NCBI GenBank assembly: GCA_035926095.1
Contig: JAVRQT010000006.1
Span: 1 to 64,000 of the forward strand
DNA from: Elasticomyces elasticus
Taxonomy: Eukaryota > Ascomycota > Dothideomycetes > Mycosphaerellales > Teratosphaeriaceae
Direction of reading: 5' to 3'
Length of the DNA stretch: 64,000 nt
A program made the position numbers and the translations under genes. The notes below the pieces were generated by a model. It did not search any database. It was not told where the DNA came from and saw only the letters and a program-made list of their open reading frames with translations. This document shows, piece after piece, positions 34,761-45,800 of the stretch (position 1 is the stretch's first letter; every line of letters starts with the position of its first letter).

Positions 34761-35255
34761 GGGGTTGGTAGTGGTAGGCACGGAATCCCAGTAGCTGGAT
34801 GAAGTAAGTAGCAGCGGATCATGTCCAAGGTGAACTCATGTGTTTTGTGTTAGCACGTTCACCAGTTGACAAGTCACCATCAAGACGTTGTTCATGTCTC
34901 AGACCAGTCACCCGTGAATGTCAACACCTCACCCCAAACGAGTCGCATCCAATCGCCGGAGGTGGCTACATGGAAACGCTGTTCATTGCAGACATGGTAT
35001 CTAAACGCCAATACTGTTACAGCAATGTGCTTCCGTACTGATACACCATCCCATCAACAGCACAATAGATACCCAGTTCGCACATTGCCGCTTGCCGACC
35101 CAGCGGGCAACACTGTCCAGCCATCAAAGCCAAGATGAGGTTATGCCGGTAGAAACAATGCACGCTAATCGCAACCACTGATTGTAAATACCACCTTCTA
35201 CCATCATCGATACCGAACGCCGCAAACAAGTCGTCCGTCCACGGCGGTAAGTCCA
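34761..35255. other. Intergenic between kinase and SMI1-like genes
   Basis: Upstream flank of the kinase gene and 3' flank of the SMI1-like gene. No gene recognised. Confidence 0.55.
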
Positions 35256-36959
35256 TCATATCGCCACATCCTTCATCTCCTCCTCGGCGCCAGCTGAGGC
35301 AGCAGGTACTTCCGTGGCTTTCGGCGTGGCCTCGTTCGAGCTCATCATGTCGTCGCTGTTCAGCACGTTGTTACTGAGCCGAGACTTGGGCAGCGGAAAA
35401 CTACTCCGCTTGTCCTCGTCGCTACGGCGAGGTGATTCGACAGAGACTAGCTTCTCGGGCTTCCTATCCGTGAATGCCTGACTTGTGCGCGGTGTATCGA
35501 CCGAGATGAGCTTCTCCGCCTTGAGTGCCGCCTGCGTCGCGCTGGTGTCGATCTTGAGCGGCTGCGGTTCTTCCGTGACGCGGGCCAGAGGGCTGCCGAC
35601 ATGTGCTCGCGGGCTCGAATTGACAGGCGCCTTGCCGTTCGACATTCGGTTGGGACTTCGACCTCGATCGTCGGAACCTGTGGGGCTTGCGTAGGGACTG
35701 AGACCGTTCTGGCCAGATTGTGCAACATTGCTATTGATGCGCAACGGCCTTCGAGCCGGCCTCCTTCGTCCGTATTTCTGATCCGCCCTCCACCTCAGGA
35801 TCTCGATATATGGCGGCTCCACCCCAGCTTGCTTGAACTCTCGTAGCTTCAGCTCCGCGGAGTCCTCGTCGATGAACCATTTATCCGTATTCATGTCATC
35901 CGCAACGGAAGCCAAGAACGCGGACCACGATCTTGCCACGACATACTTGCAGTCGTAGTCGCGTCCCATGAGGATGATCTGGCCCCACTTTCCAGTAGGT
36001 CCCGGCGCGAGATCGACACAAATGTTGTTCCCTCCCCAATCACGCGCCAGAGGAATCCACGCCGGATGCGCATAAGCTTTCTGCACTGCGTTGTTCGGCT
36101 GTGAGTCTTGCTTGTCCAAGAGCTCTTGACGCCACGCCGGGTCGGCTGCCTGCTGCGCCTGCGCGACTGGTATGGCCGAAGAAGAGGAGCCAGCGAAAGC
36201 CTTGATGGGTGCTTGAGGAATCTCGTATGTCTGCCCACCGCTGAAGTATGCCTCGTTCACCGTCCGCCATTGCTGCCACTCCTGGATGATCTCCTCGCAA
36301 TCAAGCATCATGCAGCCAAAAATCATGCCGCTGGGCATGCCTCCGCGCTCCTGCCCATCATGGATCTGTATTGATTCTCGTACCTCTTGCGGTAATGTGC
36401 AATCCATCTCGTGCTCCAACTCATTCACATCGTTCAACGTTGCCGGCCCACCCAGATTCTCAAACAGCTCCTCGTAATTGTCCTCCAACCATCGATCAAT
36501 GCGCTTCCACGAGTGGCTGACCGGCGGAGGCGGTGGCAGGCCATCGCTGAAACTCTGCATCTGTATCTCGCCAGCCGCTACACCCTCCATCTTCGCGTCC
36601 ATGCCACTGCTCTGTCTCTGCAACTGTTTGCGCATTCCAGGCGAGTACGGCGCTGATCCCCCACCATTGCTATTGATGAAGCCGTTGCCCGCCTCAACAT
36701 CGTGACCGTACTCGGAGTTCAGATCTGTCCGTGATTCGAGCGCGCTCGTCGCGACTGACGTGAGCGGTGTGTGACGGCTTTGCGGGAGTGGGACGTGGTT
36801 GCCGGATCGATATGGTGAGTCGTGGGAGGCATGGCGATCGTTGGAGGTGATTGTGTGCCAGAACGAGCGCCATTGAGACGCGATCCTGCTCTCGTATCAG
36901 CATCTCCTATCCTTGGCGCTTCGGGGATGCGCCTGTGGGAGGACGTACGTGTTGGCCAT
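35256..36959 (-). CDS. SMI1/KNR4 family cell-wall synthesis regulator
   Basis: SMI1/KNR4 proteins link cell-wall integrity signalling and glucan synthesis in yeasts and moulds. Exon 1 is only 11 bases (ATG 36959 to 36949), followed by a 63-base intron (36886-36948) and exon 2 to 35256, giving 546 residues. The splice yields MANTIASQWRSFWHTITSND, then YRSGNHVPLP, a low-complexity stretch, and the SMI1/KNR4 domain with WKRIDRWLEDNYEELFENLGG, VRESIQIHDGQE, PAWIPLARDWGGNNICVDLA and GRDYDCKYVVARSW. The Ser/Pro-rich C-terminal 170 residues are predicted disordered. The gene looks intact and is probably a conserved single-copy gene, marking where ordinary chromosome sequence returns. CCGACGTCACT lies about 130 bp upstream. 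Confidence 0.93.
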
Positions 36960-37725
36960 GGTCGGTAGCAGATGTTAGTGGTTTGGCAATAGCGAGAGTG
37001 TCTTCCAATCCTTCGCCCAGATCACCGCTTCGTATCAGTGAACAAGAGTTGTTGTTTTCGAGAAGCCGGCGTGGAAGGTGCTTCGGACTCCGACGTCACT
37101 CTCCTTCTCCTTTTCTTGGATTGAAGGCGCTTGGACGTATATTAATTTCCGATGTCGACTTCACCTCTACACTTTGCAGTGTTTGTCTTGATGGATACAA
37201 TACACTTGTCACAAACAACCGGTCGAGCGAGCATGGAGAGGTGTGGACGGCGAGGTGGAAGTCTTGTTTACGGCGAACCTTGTTTCGCCGCCTCCACGCA
37301 ACCATGTCACTAGGCGACCATTAGATCGCCAAATATACTTATCATCCGCCGCCTTCTAGCTGATAGATACAGGAAACGTACTCCAAGACGCGCCATCATC
37401 ACCGCGAGCCTTTCTCACCCTGCTCCGCCCCGCCTCCACGTAAGACGGGTTTGCTCGTGGGAGTGGCCATCTTTGCCAGGCGTGGAGACCCGGTCGGGAC
37501 CTGATGAAGCTCCTTGCCAACCCGCAATCTCATTCGCCATCGAGCTGTTCCTGAACCGCTGCAGCTTCTGAAACGCTTTTTGCAGCGGTACTGCCGAGCC
37601 AGTACTACCTGTGGGTGTGGTGGCGACTGCGATTACAGCATAACACAGTACACGTACCTATACTGAGGTCTGTGATAAGCAGCAGATCTCACACAATGCG
37701 TGGATGCATCCTGTCAGCACGCCCG
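36960..37725. other. Intergenic, upstream of SMI1-like gene
   Basis: Promoter side of the SMI1-like gene. No other gene recognised in about 770 bases. Confidence 0.5.
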
Positions 37726-38067
37726 TCAGCGCGTATCGTCGCTCGGTGGCGAACTGCTGCTGCTCGTAGTGTCGACTTCAGGATGGTGTCTTGGCGTACA
37801 CGTGATGCTGATGGTTCTGTCCTCGGCACCTAAGGTAGAATCAATATTAATCAACCACTGATACTTACAGGCAGAAAGTAGAAATTGCCAGAAAGCACTG
37901 TCGGAGACCTGAACCACTGGAGGCAGAATCCCATTCCCGGAAAGTGGAGAACGAAGAGGGTAGTAATCCGACATTGGACGACTACCACTGGTCAAGACAT
38001 GAGAATGCACAGCGAAAAGCTTGTTGCTACCCGAACCCAATACGATGACCGTCGAGACCGGAAGCAC
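37726..38067 (-). pseudogene. BTB/POZ-like fragment
   Basis: The minus-strand frame reads STVIVLGSGSNKLFAVHSHVL, then PPVVQVSDSAFWQFLLSAC. This resembles the start (V-x-V..G...F-x-VH...L) and the L-x-D-x-x-x-F-x-x-FL segment of BTB domains. A GTAAGT just after LSAC and TTAG near 37840 could bound an intron. No clear ATG precedes it in frame and the domain is incomplete. Assignment rests on these two segments only. Confidence 0.3.
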
Positions 38068-38579
38068 ACAGACGTCCCACCAAGGAATGTATAAGATGCC
38101 CTTTCCAACTTCATCACTCTCAGGATTAAGCTGGGTTAAAGTGGTGTGATCATCGAAACGATAGAAGTCTCTGAGGCCCTTTGCACCTTCATCACCCTCG
38201 CTGCACGCCTCTTCTCAGTAACCCGCCACCTCACATCCTCCCGCTGTTCTGGTTCTGCCCTGTGCGACACCGTCTGTAGGTGGAGAAGGGTGGTTGTGGT
38301 TGCTGGTGAGCCGGCAAGCTGGTGTCGTTGGTGATGGCGTGCAATCGGCTGGCCACCGATGTGTTGGTACTTGGTCAGAGTCGATTGCGGGATCGCTCGC
38401 GGCGTAGCGGTACGTTGTCACTGGTGGTTGAGCATGCGAGAGAGAGGATGAAAAAAATGTCAACCAAAACTCGACGATCGAATAGTATCGTACGAGTGGG
38501 CAGTGTTGGGTCCGAATATCAGCAGGTTATCATAGGTGCTGCTTCTTCATCGGCAGAAGCTTCCGAAAAGTGAGCTGGT

Positions 38580-39023
38580 AACGTGGGTGATCATCATGGA
38601 AAATATAGAAGGCTCTGGGGGTTGAGAAGGAGGAGGTGCTTACCCAGCTCCTGGGCCTCAGTGAACGAGGGAGAGTCGAATAACATGGCGACAAGGGGTT
38701 GAGCATGTGAGAGAAAGCGGTCAGCGAGAGAGCTAGCAGAGATTGTGCTTCTACATGCGTAGGGTCTTTGGGACATTCAGAGAAGTGTTTTCAGCATATC
38801 GCCGAAGCTTAGCAACAATGTGATTTCATGATTGGTTGGGTATCATCACGAAAGGGTGATAGGCTCGAGAAGCCAATGAGGAGAAGATTGCGGACGTACC
38901 TGAACTGCACCATTGGCGGTTCAAGAGTTGCTTGCCTTGGGCGAGAGATGAACAGCGCTCGGGGCCGATGATGATCACCAACATATGAGCCTCGGATGCG
39001 GCGGTATGTTGAAGACGGTGCAA
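38580..39023 (-). pseudogene. Second BTB/POZ-like fragment
   Basis: Two minus-strand pieces, LVIIIGPERCSSLAQGKQLLNRQ (about 38,900-38,990) and SHAQPLVAMLFDSPSFTEAQ (about 38,640-38,710), together resemble a BTB start. A GTACGT follows the first piece. The words GGTTGAGCATG(C/T)GAGAGA recur at about 38,427 and 38,697, hinting at local duplication with the fragment at 37.7-38.1 kb. Weak evidence. Confidence 0.25.
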
Positions 39024-39855
39024 ACCGGCTGAGGCTCGAGTGGCGGCAGGGGTGGGTGGGTAGAACGACTTGCTAAAGACTCAGTGTGTGTGCAGTGTCG
39101 GATAGCCTTCCGGATGGCATGCGAGAATCATGAAGAAGAGATTGTCGACAGAGTGGCGAGGAAGAATGTAGAAGAAATGGCGGTGTTCAAGTTTGAAAGC
39201 CAAGAGGGACGAGATAGAGGGACGAGATAAAAGGACTGATGTCAACAATGCAGACTGGAGCAGGTGCTGACAGTCAATGCCGACACGGAGAAAGCGACTT
39301 TAACAATACCATGGCAGCGCCGGAAGTCTTGGCAAGTGGCATACACACGATTGGATACACCAGTGAGCACGCACACAGCTTATTGACCCATTGGCGAAGT
39401 ACAGAATTACGAGAGTGACGACCTATGGCTGGTAAGTCTTGCGATGCGGACAAGCCCGGCCTGGTCGTCGGCTTGACTTCTCACACTTCGACTTCCGATG
39501 ACTGACAATGGCCATTATCCGAACCGCAGCGTGCTTTGTTGCCCTGGCAAAGCATCTGCACAATGTCGCTTTGTCCTATCTAGCACGTTTCTTGGTTCTC
39601 TACTGGCACACTAAATGATCTCTTTGTCCATTGTATCAAGTTCCTGGTGAGATGATAAAACCCATCCGCCATGGCCATCTTGATTTTCGGCTCTTCGTAC
39701 GGTTTTCATTCGACGATAGCCGCTGCCAACTTTGCCCTTTTCGCCAGCTCACATCACTTCGCAGCACGTTCATACAGGCCGGTTCCTGTCCAAGCTCTAC
39801 ACTGACATCTAGCATCTTCAAGACCACCCCCCAGAACCCCAACCCACCCGCATAC
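39024..39855. other. Intergenic, upstream of transmembrane kinase
   Basis: Includes an open frame upstream of ATG 39856 that could add up to 68 residues to the kinase if ATG 39652 is used. Otherwise nothing recognised. Confidence 0.45.
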
Positions 39856-41583
39856 ATGGGCAAAGGCTTCGACATCATCATCTTCTTCTCGATCATATCG
39901 GTAATTGTCCTCATCATGGAACTCATCAACCTGCTCAACAAACACATGCCACCAAGACGGCCACTTCGAGGTGAGTCAGCCCCATTGCTACGCTCATCTA
40001 CCCCTGCTCACATCTCTCGCAGCTGGTTCTGGCCGAGGTCTGAGCAGACTCCACAGCACAACGCAGATCTCGAGACAGGACTTTCGCAAGGCTATGGCAC
40101 ATTCGACGAGGTACACGATGAAGACCCCGAGGCGCCCCAACCAATTCCCCAACTGGTTCACGTAACCAAGCGAGCGAAGCCGTTCAACCCGGCTCCATCG
40201 TCGTTCTACTCTCGCCCGGCCTCCCTGCCATCCCGTCGCGCCACGTCCAGTCCTCCACAGTCGATGCTGCTCGAGTCACCAACGACGTCACAAGATGAAA
40301 ATGAAGAGGAGACGTCGCCACCTGCCACTGAGTACCAGACACTACACACCTTCGGTCAGAGTGGTGAAGGCCAAGTCAGGGTAGTCAAGGAAAAGTCATC
40401 CGCTGAACTCTTCGTCATCAAGACGATCCGGGCTCGAACGCGCAAAGACGGGACCATCAAGATGCCAAACGAGGTCGCCATGCTCACGCTCTACCTGGAA
40501 GACCATCTCAACATCCTCCAATGTTACGACTACAGCTACGAGAGGACTCCCGACAACACATTCTGCCACATGGTGCTAGAGTACTGTTCTGGAGGCGACC
40601 TCTTCGACTCCTGCGCACACTGGCGAAAGCTACAATACTATCAAGGCAAGCACGCCCCGGAGATGTTCCTGATGCATTTCCTGATATCCGTGGCTGAAAC
40701 ACTAGCGTACATCCATCTTGAGAGAGGCATTATTCACCGTGACATTAAGTTATCCAACTTCACTATCAGGCCAGGGACGCTCCGCTATGGCCTTCCAGAC
40801 ATCGTCCTGTGCGACTGGGGCTTCTCCTGTTTCGAATCAGAGAGTCTCGGCATATGTGGAACCCCCGGAGTCTATCCCAGTGAATTTCTACCCCTTTTGA
40901 AGCTCCGCAAGAATGACCCTGTGGCTTGGGAGAACATGAAGACCTGGAATGCGAAGTATATGAGTTATGGCTCTGATATGTACTGCCTGGGCGCCACTCT
41001 GTACGATCTGATCTTCAACGATGGCTTCGACAACACACGCATGACCTACTCGCCCACCGAGCTCGCGCAGCGGTTCAGTCGTGGACCGTACACTCAATCT
41101 CCTTGGATACTGGACATCCTTACCAGATGTTTGGCCGAGGACCCGATGGATAGGATGACGACCGCCGAGCTCGTGCATGCCGCTATCGAGATGAAAGAGG
41201 CACTGACAATCATGGGTGACGCTGGCGTCCGCATGCCGGCGAACTCCTGGCCGAAGATGCAGCTGGACTGCGATCGTGTACAGGCTCCTCCGCAATCATC
41301 GAAGCACACGAGTGCTGGCGCTAGTGCGGGTGAAGAGGCTCCTGTCGTTGGCTCGTCTGAGTCGTTCCCGCTGTGCTGGTGTGAGAACCATGGCGCCATG
41401 AGTCTTCGAAGACCCAAGCTGGGCTGTGAGACGAGCCAGAGTATGACGTATCGACCTCGGCCAGGTGCTAGAACGATAGTGAGTGAAGAAGCAGCTGGTG
41501 CGGGTGCTGGTGCGGACGATATGACGGACGCAGACATGGACATGGGGATGCAGGCAGGACAGATGGTGGCTTGTGCTGCGTGA
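39856..41583 (+). CDS. Membrane-anchored protein kinase
   Basis: 575-residue frame from ATG 39856. I choose this start because it places a membrane segment (FDIIIFFSIISVIVLIMELI) directly at the N-terminus. A disordered acidic and Ser/Pro-rich region follows to about residue 170, then a kinase domain with FGQSGEGQVRVV (loop), ELFVIKTI (lysine), LEYCSGGDLFD (hinge), IIHRDIKLSN (intact catalytic loop), LCDWGFS (DFG to DWG) and VYPSE (APE to PSE). The essential Lys and two Asp are present, so it should be active. A Gly/Ala/Asp/Met-rich tail ends the protein. A GTGAGT...CGCAG pair at 39971-40022 looks like an intron, but splicing it would shift the frame, so I keep it as coding. It is related to the kinase at 33582-34760. 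Confidence 0.82.
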   Translation: MGKGFDIIIFFSIISVIVLIMELINLLNKHMPPRRPLRGESAPLLRSSTPAHISRSWFWPRSEQTPQHNADLETGLSQGYGTFDEVHDEDPEAPQPIPQLVHVTKRAKPFNPAPSSFYSRPASLPSRRATSSPPQSMLLESPTTSQDENEEETSPPATEYQTLHTFGQSGEGQVRVVKEKSSAELFVIKTIRARTRKDGTIKMPNEVAMLTLYLEDHLNILQCYDYSYERTPDNTFCHMVLEYCSGGDLFDSCAHWRKLQYYQGKHAPEMFLMHFLISVAETLAYIHLERGIIHRDIKLSNFTIRPGTLRYGLPDIVLCDWGFSCFESESLGICGTPGVYPSEFLPLLKLRKNDPVAWENMKTWNAKYMSYGSDMYCLGATLYDLIFNDGFDNTRMTYSPTELAQRFSRGPYTQSPWILDILTRCLAEDPMDRMTTAELVHAAIEMKEALTIMGDAGVRMPANSWPKMQLDCDRVQAPPQSSKHTSAGASAGEEAPVVGSSESFPLCWCENHGAMSLRRPKLGCETSQSMTYRPRPGARTIVSEEAAGAGAGADDMTDADMDMGMQAGQMVACAA

Positions 41584-41993
41584 GAACGAGATGTACTGAA
41601 TACTGAGTGGAACATTTGGAATGAGATGGCGCATAGCGTGTGATAGTAAGTCAATTCTCAATCGTATCGTCGTTCACCACATTTCACAGCCCGTCAATTG
41701 AAGGAGGTCTTGCTCACGTTCAATTTTGCTGCAGCAAGACTAACCTAGGCTACCGCCACTCCGCTGCCACAAAGATGTCACTGCACCCATACGCAACATA
41801 CTACCGTGGTGCTCTCTTGGCTTAAACCTCAACCACGCTTTGCAACTGGTCTGCTGGGATCCCGCGTAAACGTCCGTAGGCATGTATCCTCGTTGTCCTG
41901 CATTCTCAAACCCCTTGCAGCTCCGCCATGCGTGTCGTCGATGCAAACACATCGTCAGCGATGCTTGGTACCCTACACCGGGCACTCCACACC
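41584..41993. other. Intergenic, convergent 3' flanks
   Basis: Between the kinase stop and the first MYND gene stop. Nothing recognised. Confidence 0.6.
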
Positions 41994-42788
41994 TCACAAT
42001 TCTTCCCTCTCCGAATCATCCACCCATGCCATCTGTATCTCTTTGAAGGTGCGAAAGCCGGTGGCGAACGCTGCTGGAGTGAGAAGCTGGTCCTTGACCT
42101 CCTGCCTGTCAATCACTTCACCAGCCTTCTCTCTCTGCTCCATAGCATCGAGCTCTGGCCAGACAACATGCTGAACGTAGTGCAGCAGGGCCTCAACATG
42201 CAAGCCATGCAATGGTTTTCCGTTGCACCGTGCCACGATCAGTCCACCGGTTCCTTGATATGCAGGCAAACACTGACCAAAAGTCAAAGACTTTGGGTCG
42301 GGATCGATGCTGAGGATCTCGGCGCCTATGTTTGGGACTTGCAATCCCATAATTGGTTGTTTCGCGATTCCGAGGGGGAAGCCGAGAGCGCGGCTGACTG
42401 GTAGCTCAGCGAACAGGGCATCGGCACCCTTCTTATCTCCAAGCACGCATGCCGCGATTTGGATCTCGACCTGCGGGCCTTTCTGGATCATGTAGATCAC
42501 GAAAGCTTGGGATACGTTGGCAAGGTCGCGAGCATTGTTCGGCAGGTGTCTCTTGATGTATTGATAGCCTGGGAGCTGTATTGCTCGCAGCAAGGACTTG
42601 CAATAGCGCTTGTGGTTCGGCCAATCCGACTTCTGGCAATCTTTGCTGCAGTAGCTGACGGCCTTGCAGCTACCACATCGGAGAAGAGCACCGCCTTCGT
42701 TATCGTTGCTGGTGCCGCAAGTCTTGCACACCTTGTGCATAATGGACTTGCTTGATGTGCTGGCGGCGTCGTCCGAGGTGTCGGCCAT
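41994..42788 (-). CDS. MYND zinc-finger protein, array copy A
   Basis: Intronless, 264 residues. The MYND finger spans about residues 21-63 (C-KT-C, C-GS-C, YC..DC...WPNHKRYC), a protein-interaction zinc domain. The rest matches a C-terminal region shared by all array members and recognisable by five blocks: LPVSRALGFPLG, IDPDPKSLTFG, GGLIVARCNGKPLHGLH, GEVIDRQEVKDQLLTPAAF, and a tail block that in most copies is W-x-x-VECPV. In this copy the tail is changed to MAWVDDSEREEL. I know no named domain for this region, and function is unknown. The shared promoter element lies 243 bp upstream of the ATG. First gene of the array, nearest to the kinase. Confidence 0.87.
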   Translation of the reverse strand: MADTSDDAASTSSKSIMHKVCKTCGTSNDNEGGALLRCGSCKAVSYCSKDCQKSDWPNHKRYCKSLLRAIQLPGYQYIKRHLPNNARDLANVSQAFVIYMIQKGPQVEIQIAACVLGDKKGADALFAELPVSRALGFPLGIAKQPIMGLQVPNIGAEILSIDPDPKSLTFGQCLPAYQGTGGLIVARCNGKPLHGLHVEALLHYVQHVVWPELDAMEQREKAGEVIDRQEVKDQLLTPAAFATGFRTFKEIQMAWVDDSEREEL

Positions 42789-43296
42789 TGTGATGGTAGT
42801 CCGGTGCGCTGGTTGCGCTGGTTATACTGATGTTCTTTTGTCTGCCGAAGTCGTCAGTGGTTGCTCCGGGACAGACTCGTACAAGCTTACGAGGAGGTCC
42901 TCAGGGTCTGATCAAGACCTGGTTCGCTGGTGGACTTAGACACAGGTGACAGATACTGCAGGATGGTAAATGTCGATGTGAATCGCGTATGAAAAGTCTT
43001 CGCCTTGTCGCCGAAAATTCCCGACAGATCTGTTTGCACTGACGTCAATGTCAGTACCAAGTGAAGGGGATACGTGAGGGTGAAGTTGGGGTTGTTTGTT
43101 GTTCGAGTGATTGATTCCGGGCCTCAACAGATGAATCGACCAAGCGACTGTCACAGCATTACAGAGCCGGTGAGGCATCGCAATAGATATATTCGTAAGT
43201 ACCTCGCCTCATGACACATCTCGCCTTGTTCCTTGCCATAATTACTACTCGCTTGTCCGCGGGCATTGCTCTCACCCCCAAACGACCACACCGAAA
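42789..43296. other. Intergenic between MYND copies A and B
   Basis: Promoter side of copy A, with the CRE-like element described separately. No gene seen. Confidence 0.6.
43031..43048 (-). promoter_or_regulatory. CRE-like array promoter element, upstream of copy A
   Basis: TGTTTGCACTGACGTCAA on the plus strand (gene sense TTGACGTCAGTGCAAACA), with a full CRE/ATF core TGACGTCA. It differs from the other copies at one base of the 5' end as read here. Confidence 0.75.
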
Positions 43297-44124
43297 TCAG
43301 ACCAGCTTCACCGGGCACTCCACATCGTTCCAGATTGCCCTCGCCTGCATGCTCTCCGCACTCTCCCTCGCCTTGATGCGCTCGAAAGCCTTAGCGAACG
43401 CAGCAGGCGTCAGCGACTTCTCCGCAAGCGCCTTCCTAGCCTTCGAGTCGTTCGCCGTCTTCATAATTTCTTGATTCTCGGTGATGTACTTGATCATCGC
43501 ATCAAGCTGATTCATGTGCAACTCCTCGCCGTCCACGCGCACCACTGCTATACCTCCTCGGGCATGGCCGTCGAACTTCGATTTACCGAACTTCAGCGAG
43601 TTCGGGTCAGGCTCGATGGCCAACAGCTCCGCCTGCTCGTGGGGCAGTGTAGTGTCGCCCAAGGGACTACCGATGAGACGAAGTGGGAATCCCAGAACCT
43701 TGGACACCTCGAGATCAGTCCATGGGTAGTTATGTGAGCCCGGCGGAAGTTTGAGCTGCGGGTGAACCTGATAGCCGATGCCACCCTGGCCGTGCGGGAA
43801 CGGTATGGGCGTGATGCAGATGGCCTCGCCGGCATAGATAAGAGTCTCGGGTTTGGCGGTTTGGGTCTTCATGCCCATGGAAGCAAACGTTCTGGTGATC
43901 TTTGCTTCGTAGGCTGCCTTCTTCGCTGCTTCTTTGGCAGCGTTCTTGGCGGCTTTGCAAGCGTCCTTGTGGCCCTCCCAGTCTTCGGCTTGGCACTCTT
44001 TGCCACAGTAGGAGACCGTCTTGCAGCGGCTGCAGATGAGGAATCGCCCTTCGCTCGCTGACTTAGTGCACTTGCAAGTTGCGCAGTGACGTTCGTTGCT
44101 GTTGGTGGATGTGATGGGCGCCAT
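43297..44124 (-). CDS. MYND zinc-finger protein, array copy B
   Basis: Intronless, 275 residues from ATG 44124. The finger (CATC...CSRC...YCGKEC...WEGHKDAC) is complete. A Lys/Ala-rich helix (KNAAKEAAKKAAYEAK) separates it from the shared region: VSKVLGFPLRL, IEPDPNSLKFG, GGIAVVRVDGEELHMNQL, EKSLTPAAFAKAFE and the tail WNDVECPVKLV. No CRE-like element was found upstream. Confidence 0.87.
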   Translation of the reverse strand: MAPITSTNSNERHCATCKCTKSASEGRFLICSRCKTVSYCGKECQAEDWEGHKDACKAAKNAAKEAAKKAAYEAKITRTFASMGMKTQTAKPETLIYAGEAICITPIPFPHGQGGIGYQVHPQLKLPPGSHNYPWTDLEVSKVLGFPLRLIGSPLGDTTLPHEQAELLAIEPDPNSLKFGKSKFDGHARGGIAVVRVDGEELHMNQLDAMIKYITENQEIMKTANDSKARKALAEKSLTPAAFAKAFERIKARESAESMQARAIWNDVECPVKLV

Positions 44125-44503
44125 AGTGTCTCGGTCGTTGGTGTTGTTGCTGGGATACCGGCAATGAGCTATTAGGTCAGAGTGTTGCAGGTGTTTGCTA
44201 AAGGAGACCAAGTGCAAGTGATGAGAAACCAAGGTCTTCGTGAAGAAGCGGTGGACAAAGTGAGCTCAGTTGCCACGTCAGCATGTAGGTGGCGTTTATT
44301 CATGTGTGTATCCGTGTGAATGACGAGGTCCGTGCAGCTTGTGCAACGTGACAGGTCTCGAATCAGAGTTGCAGCAAGTCGGAAGGAAGACACGAAGGAG
44401 CGATGCATAACTCACAGGAACAGCGAGATTGTTCTTCTCGTAACTCAAGGCAACCATTGCTCCACGAGCGTCTCTTACTGACAGCCTCCACAAGATATCA
44501 TCC
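44125..44503. other. Intergenic between MYND copies B and C
   Basis: Promoter side of copy B. GCCACGTCAGC near 44270 is only a partial match to the array element. Confidence 0.5.
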
Positions 44504-45364
44504 TCACTCAAGCTTGATCGGACATCCGACACTCTCCCAGATCTTCCCATCATCAGCACTCTTCTCCGCATCGGACGCCTTGAGCTTATCCCAGAACTTC
44601 CGGAAAGCAGCTGGCGTCAGCAATCTGCCAGCCAACTCCTCCCGATCAACAACCTTACCCTTACTCTCCCGCGCCTTGACTCCTGGCAGCTCATTCAAAC
44701 GCTGCATCACATAGAAAACCATCGCTCTTAGCTGGAAGAAATGCATGTCTTGACCGTCGGCACGCATGATCATAACAGCACCCTCCGCCTCCCCCGAGAA
44801 CTGCGAAGCGCCAAAGTTTGGATCCTCCGGGAACGGTATGGTGCCCAGTCGCATGGCTTCCGGGTTCTCGAGAGTTGCAGGATGACTGCCTGGGGCCCCC
44901 ATCAGCCGAAGTGGGAAGCCCAAGACGTTGGTGACCGGCAGGTCAACCCAGCGATCGCTGTTTCGCATAAACCCGGAAAGGTGGGATATGCGCTTGAAGG
45001 TGATATCTTTGCCCGGTTTCGGGATCAACCGCCAAGCTGATGCGACTTTCCGGTCGACCGGCAAAGTCATGGGCAGATGTAGGTCCGAGGATTTGATTCG
45101 TTCCGTGAACTCGGCTGTGAACTCTATCATGTTTGCCTGCCTCGTCTTACAGACCTCTTTGTGCTCCGGCCAGTCTCGCTCCTGACAGGCTCTGCTGCAG
45201 TACGGCATCTCGCACTTGGCACAGGAGGACAACGAGCGGCCGTTGGCTTGAGCTGGGACGCCGCAAGTTTTGCAGGTGTTTTTTGCAATTGGGTTGGGAT
45301 TCCAGGTATCTGTGAAGCTTTCAGCTGCGGCGAGCATACTTTCTACCTTGAGGAGAGACGCCAT
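44504..45364 (-). CDS. MYND zinc-finger protein, array copy C
   Basis: Intronless, 286 residues from ATG 45364. It is the longest N-terminal extension of the intronless copies (about 29 residues before CKTCG). Finger complete (CAKC...YCSRAC...WPEHKEVC). Shared region blocks: LPVTNVLGFPLRL, FPEDPNFGASQF, GAVMIMRADGQDMHFFQL, GKVVDREELAGRLLTPAAF and WESVGCPIKLE. Blocks 2 and 3 resemble copy D (VMIMR.DG) more than the rest, suggesting C and D are sister copies. Confidence 0.87.
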   Translation of the reverse strand: MASLLKVESMLAAAESFTDTWNPNPIAKNTCKTCGVPAQANGRSLSSCAKCEMPYCSRACQERDWPEHKEVCKTRQANMIEFTAEFTERIKSSDLHLPMTLPVDRKVASAWRLIPKPGKDITFKRISHLSGFMRNSDRWVDLPVTNVLGFPLRLMGAPGSHPATLENPEAMRLGTIPFPEDPNFGASQFSGEAEGAVMIMRADGQDMHFFQLRAMVFYVMQRLNELPGVKARESKGKVVDREELAGRLLTPAAFRKFWDKLKASDAEKSADDGKIWESVGCPIKLE

Positions 45365-45800
45365 GATGCTGTCAGTGATTACCAGAAGTTGAGCAGGGGA
45401 AGGAGTCCATATAAGTAGAATGATCTACCTCTATTCGTTTGCCTTCGACCAAGCAATTCTTCAGTCGTCCTTTGTTCTCTTTGCACGAACTCTCTCGCGC
45501 CTTCGGATGCAAGTTAGAGACGAGACCGTTGTCATTGGCTGCTAGTATTGACGAACCGTCCAACGGAAACGTGGTTTGGCACACTGTAAGGCGGCACTGG
45601 CGCAGACCGGGCGAGAACAGAAGCCTACGAGCCTACTCTTACTCCTGTCATCATGAGAGGAAGTGCAGAAGCGCCAGCCCAGTATGGCGTTGTGAAAATG
45701 CTGCCGCCTTCGCTGCGTCTCCGCGATCTCGCTTTGCATTGCTGCAATTATGAGAGGAATTGCAGCAGTACCCGTCATCATATTTTTCGATTCCTCGAAC
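45365..45800. other. Intergenic between MYND copies C and D
   Basis: Promoter side of copy C. No array element and no gene seen. Confidence 0.55.

Noticed and set aside
37091..37101. CCGACGTCACT near the SMI1-like start as a further copy of the MYND array element
   Set aside because: Lacks the GTTTGCACTGACGTCAA context; a bare CRE core is expected by chance.
39971..40022. GTGAGT...CGCAG intron-like pair in the membrane kinase
   Set aside because: It is 52 bases, so splicing would shift the frame and end the protein early, while the unspliced frame is open and plausible.
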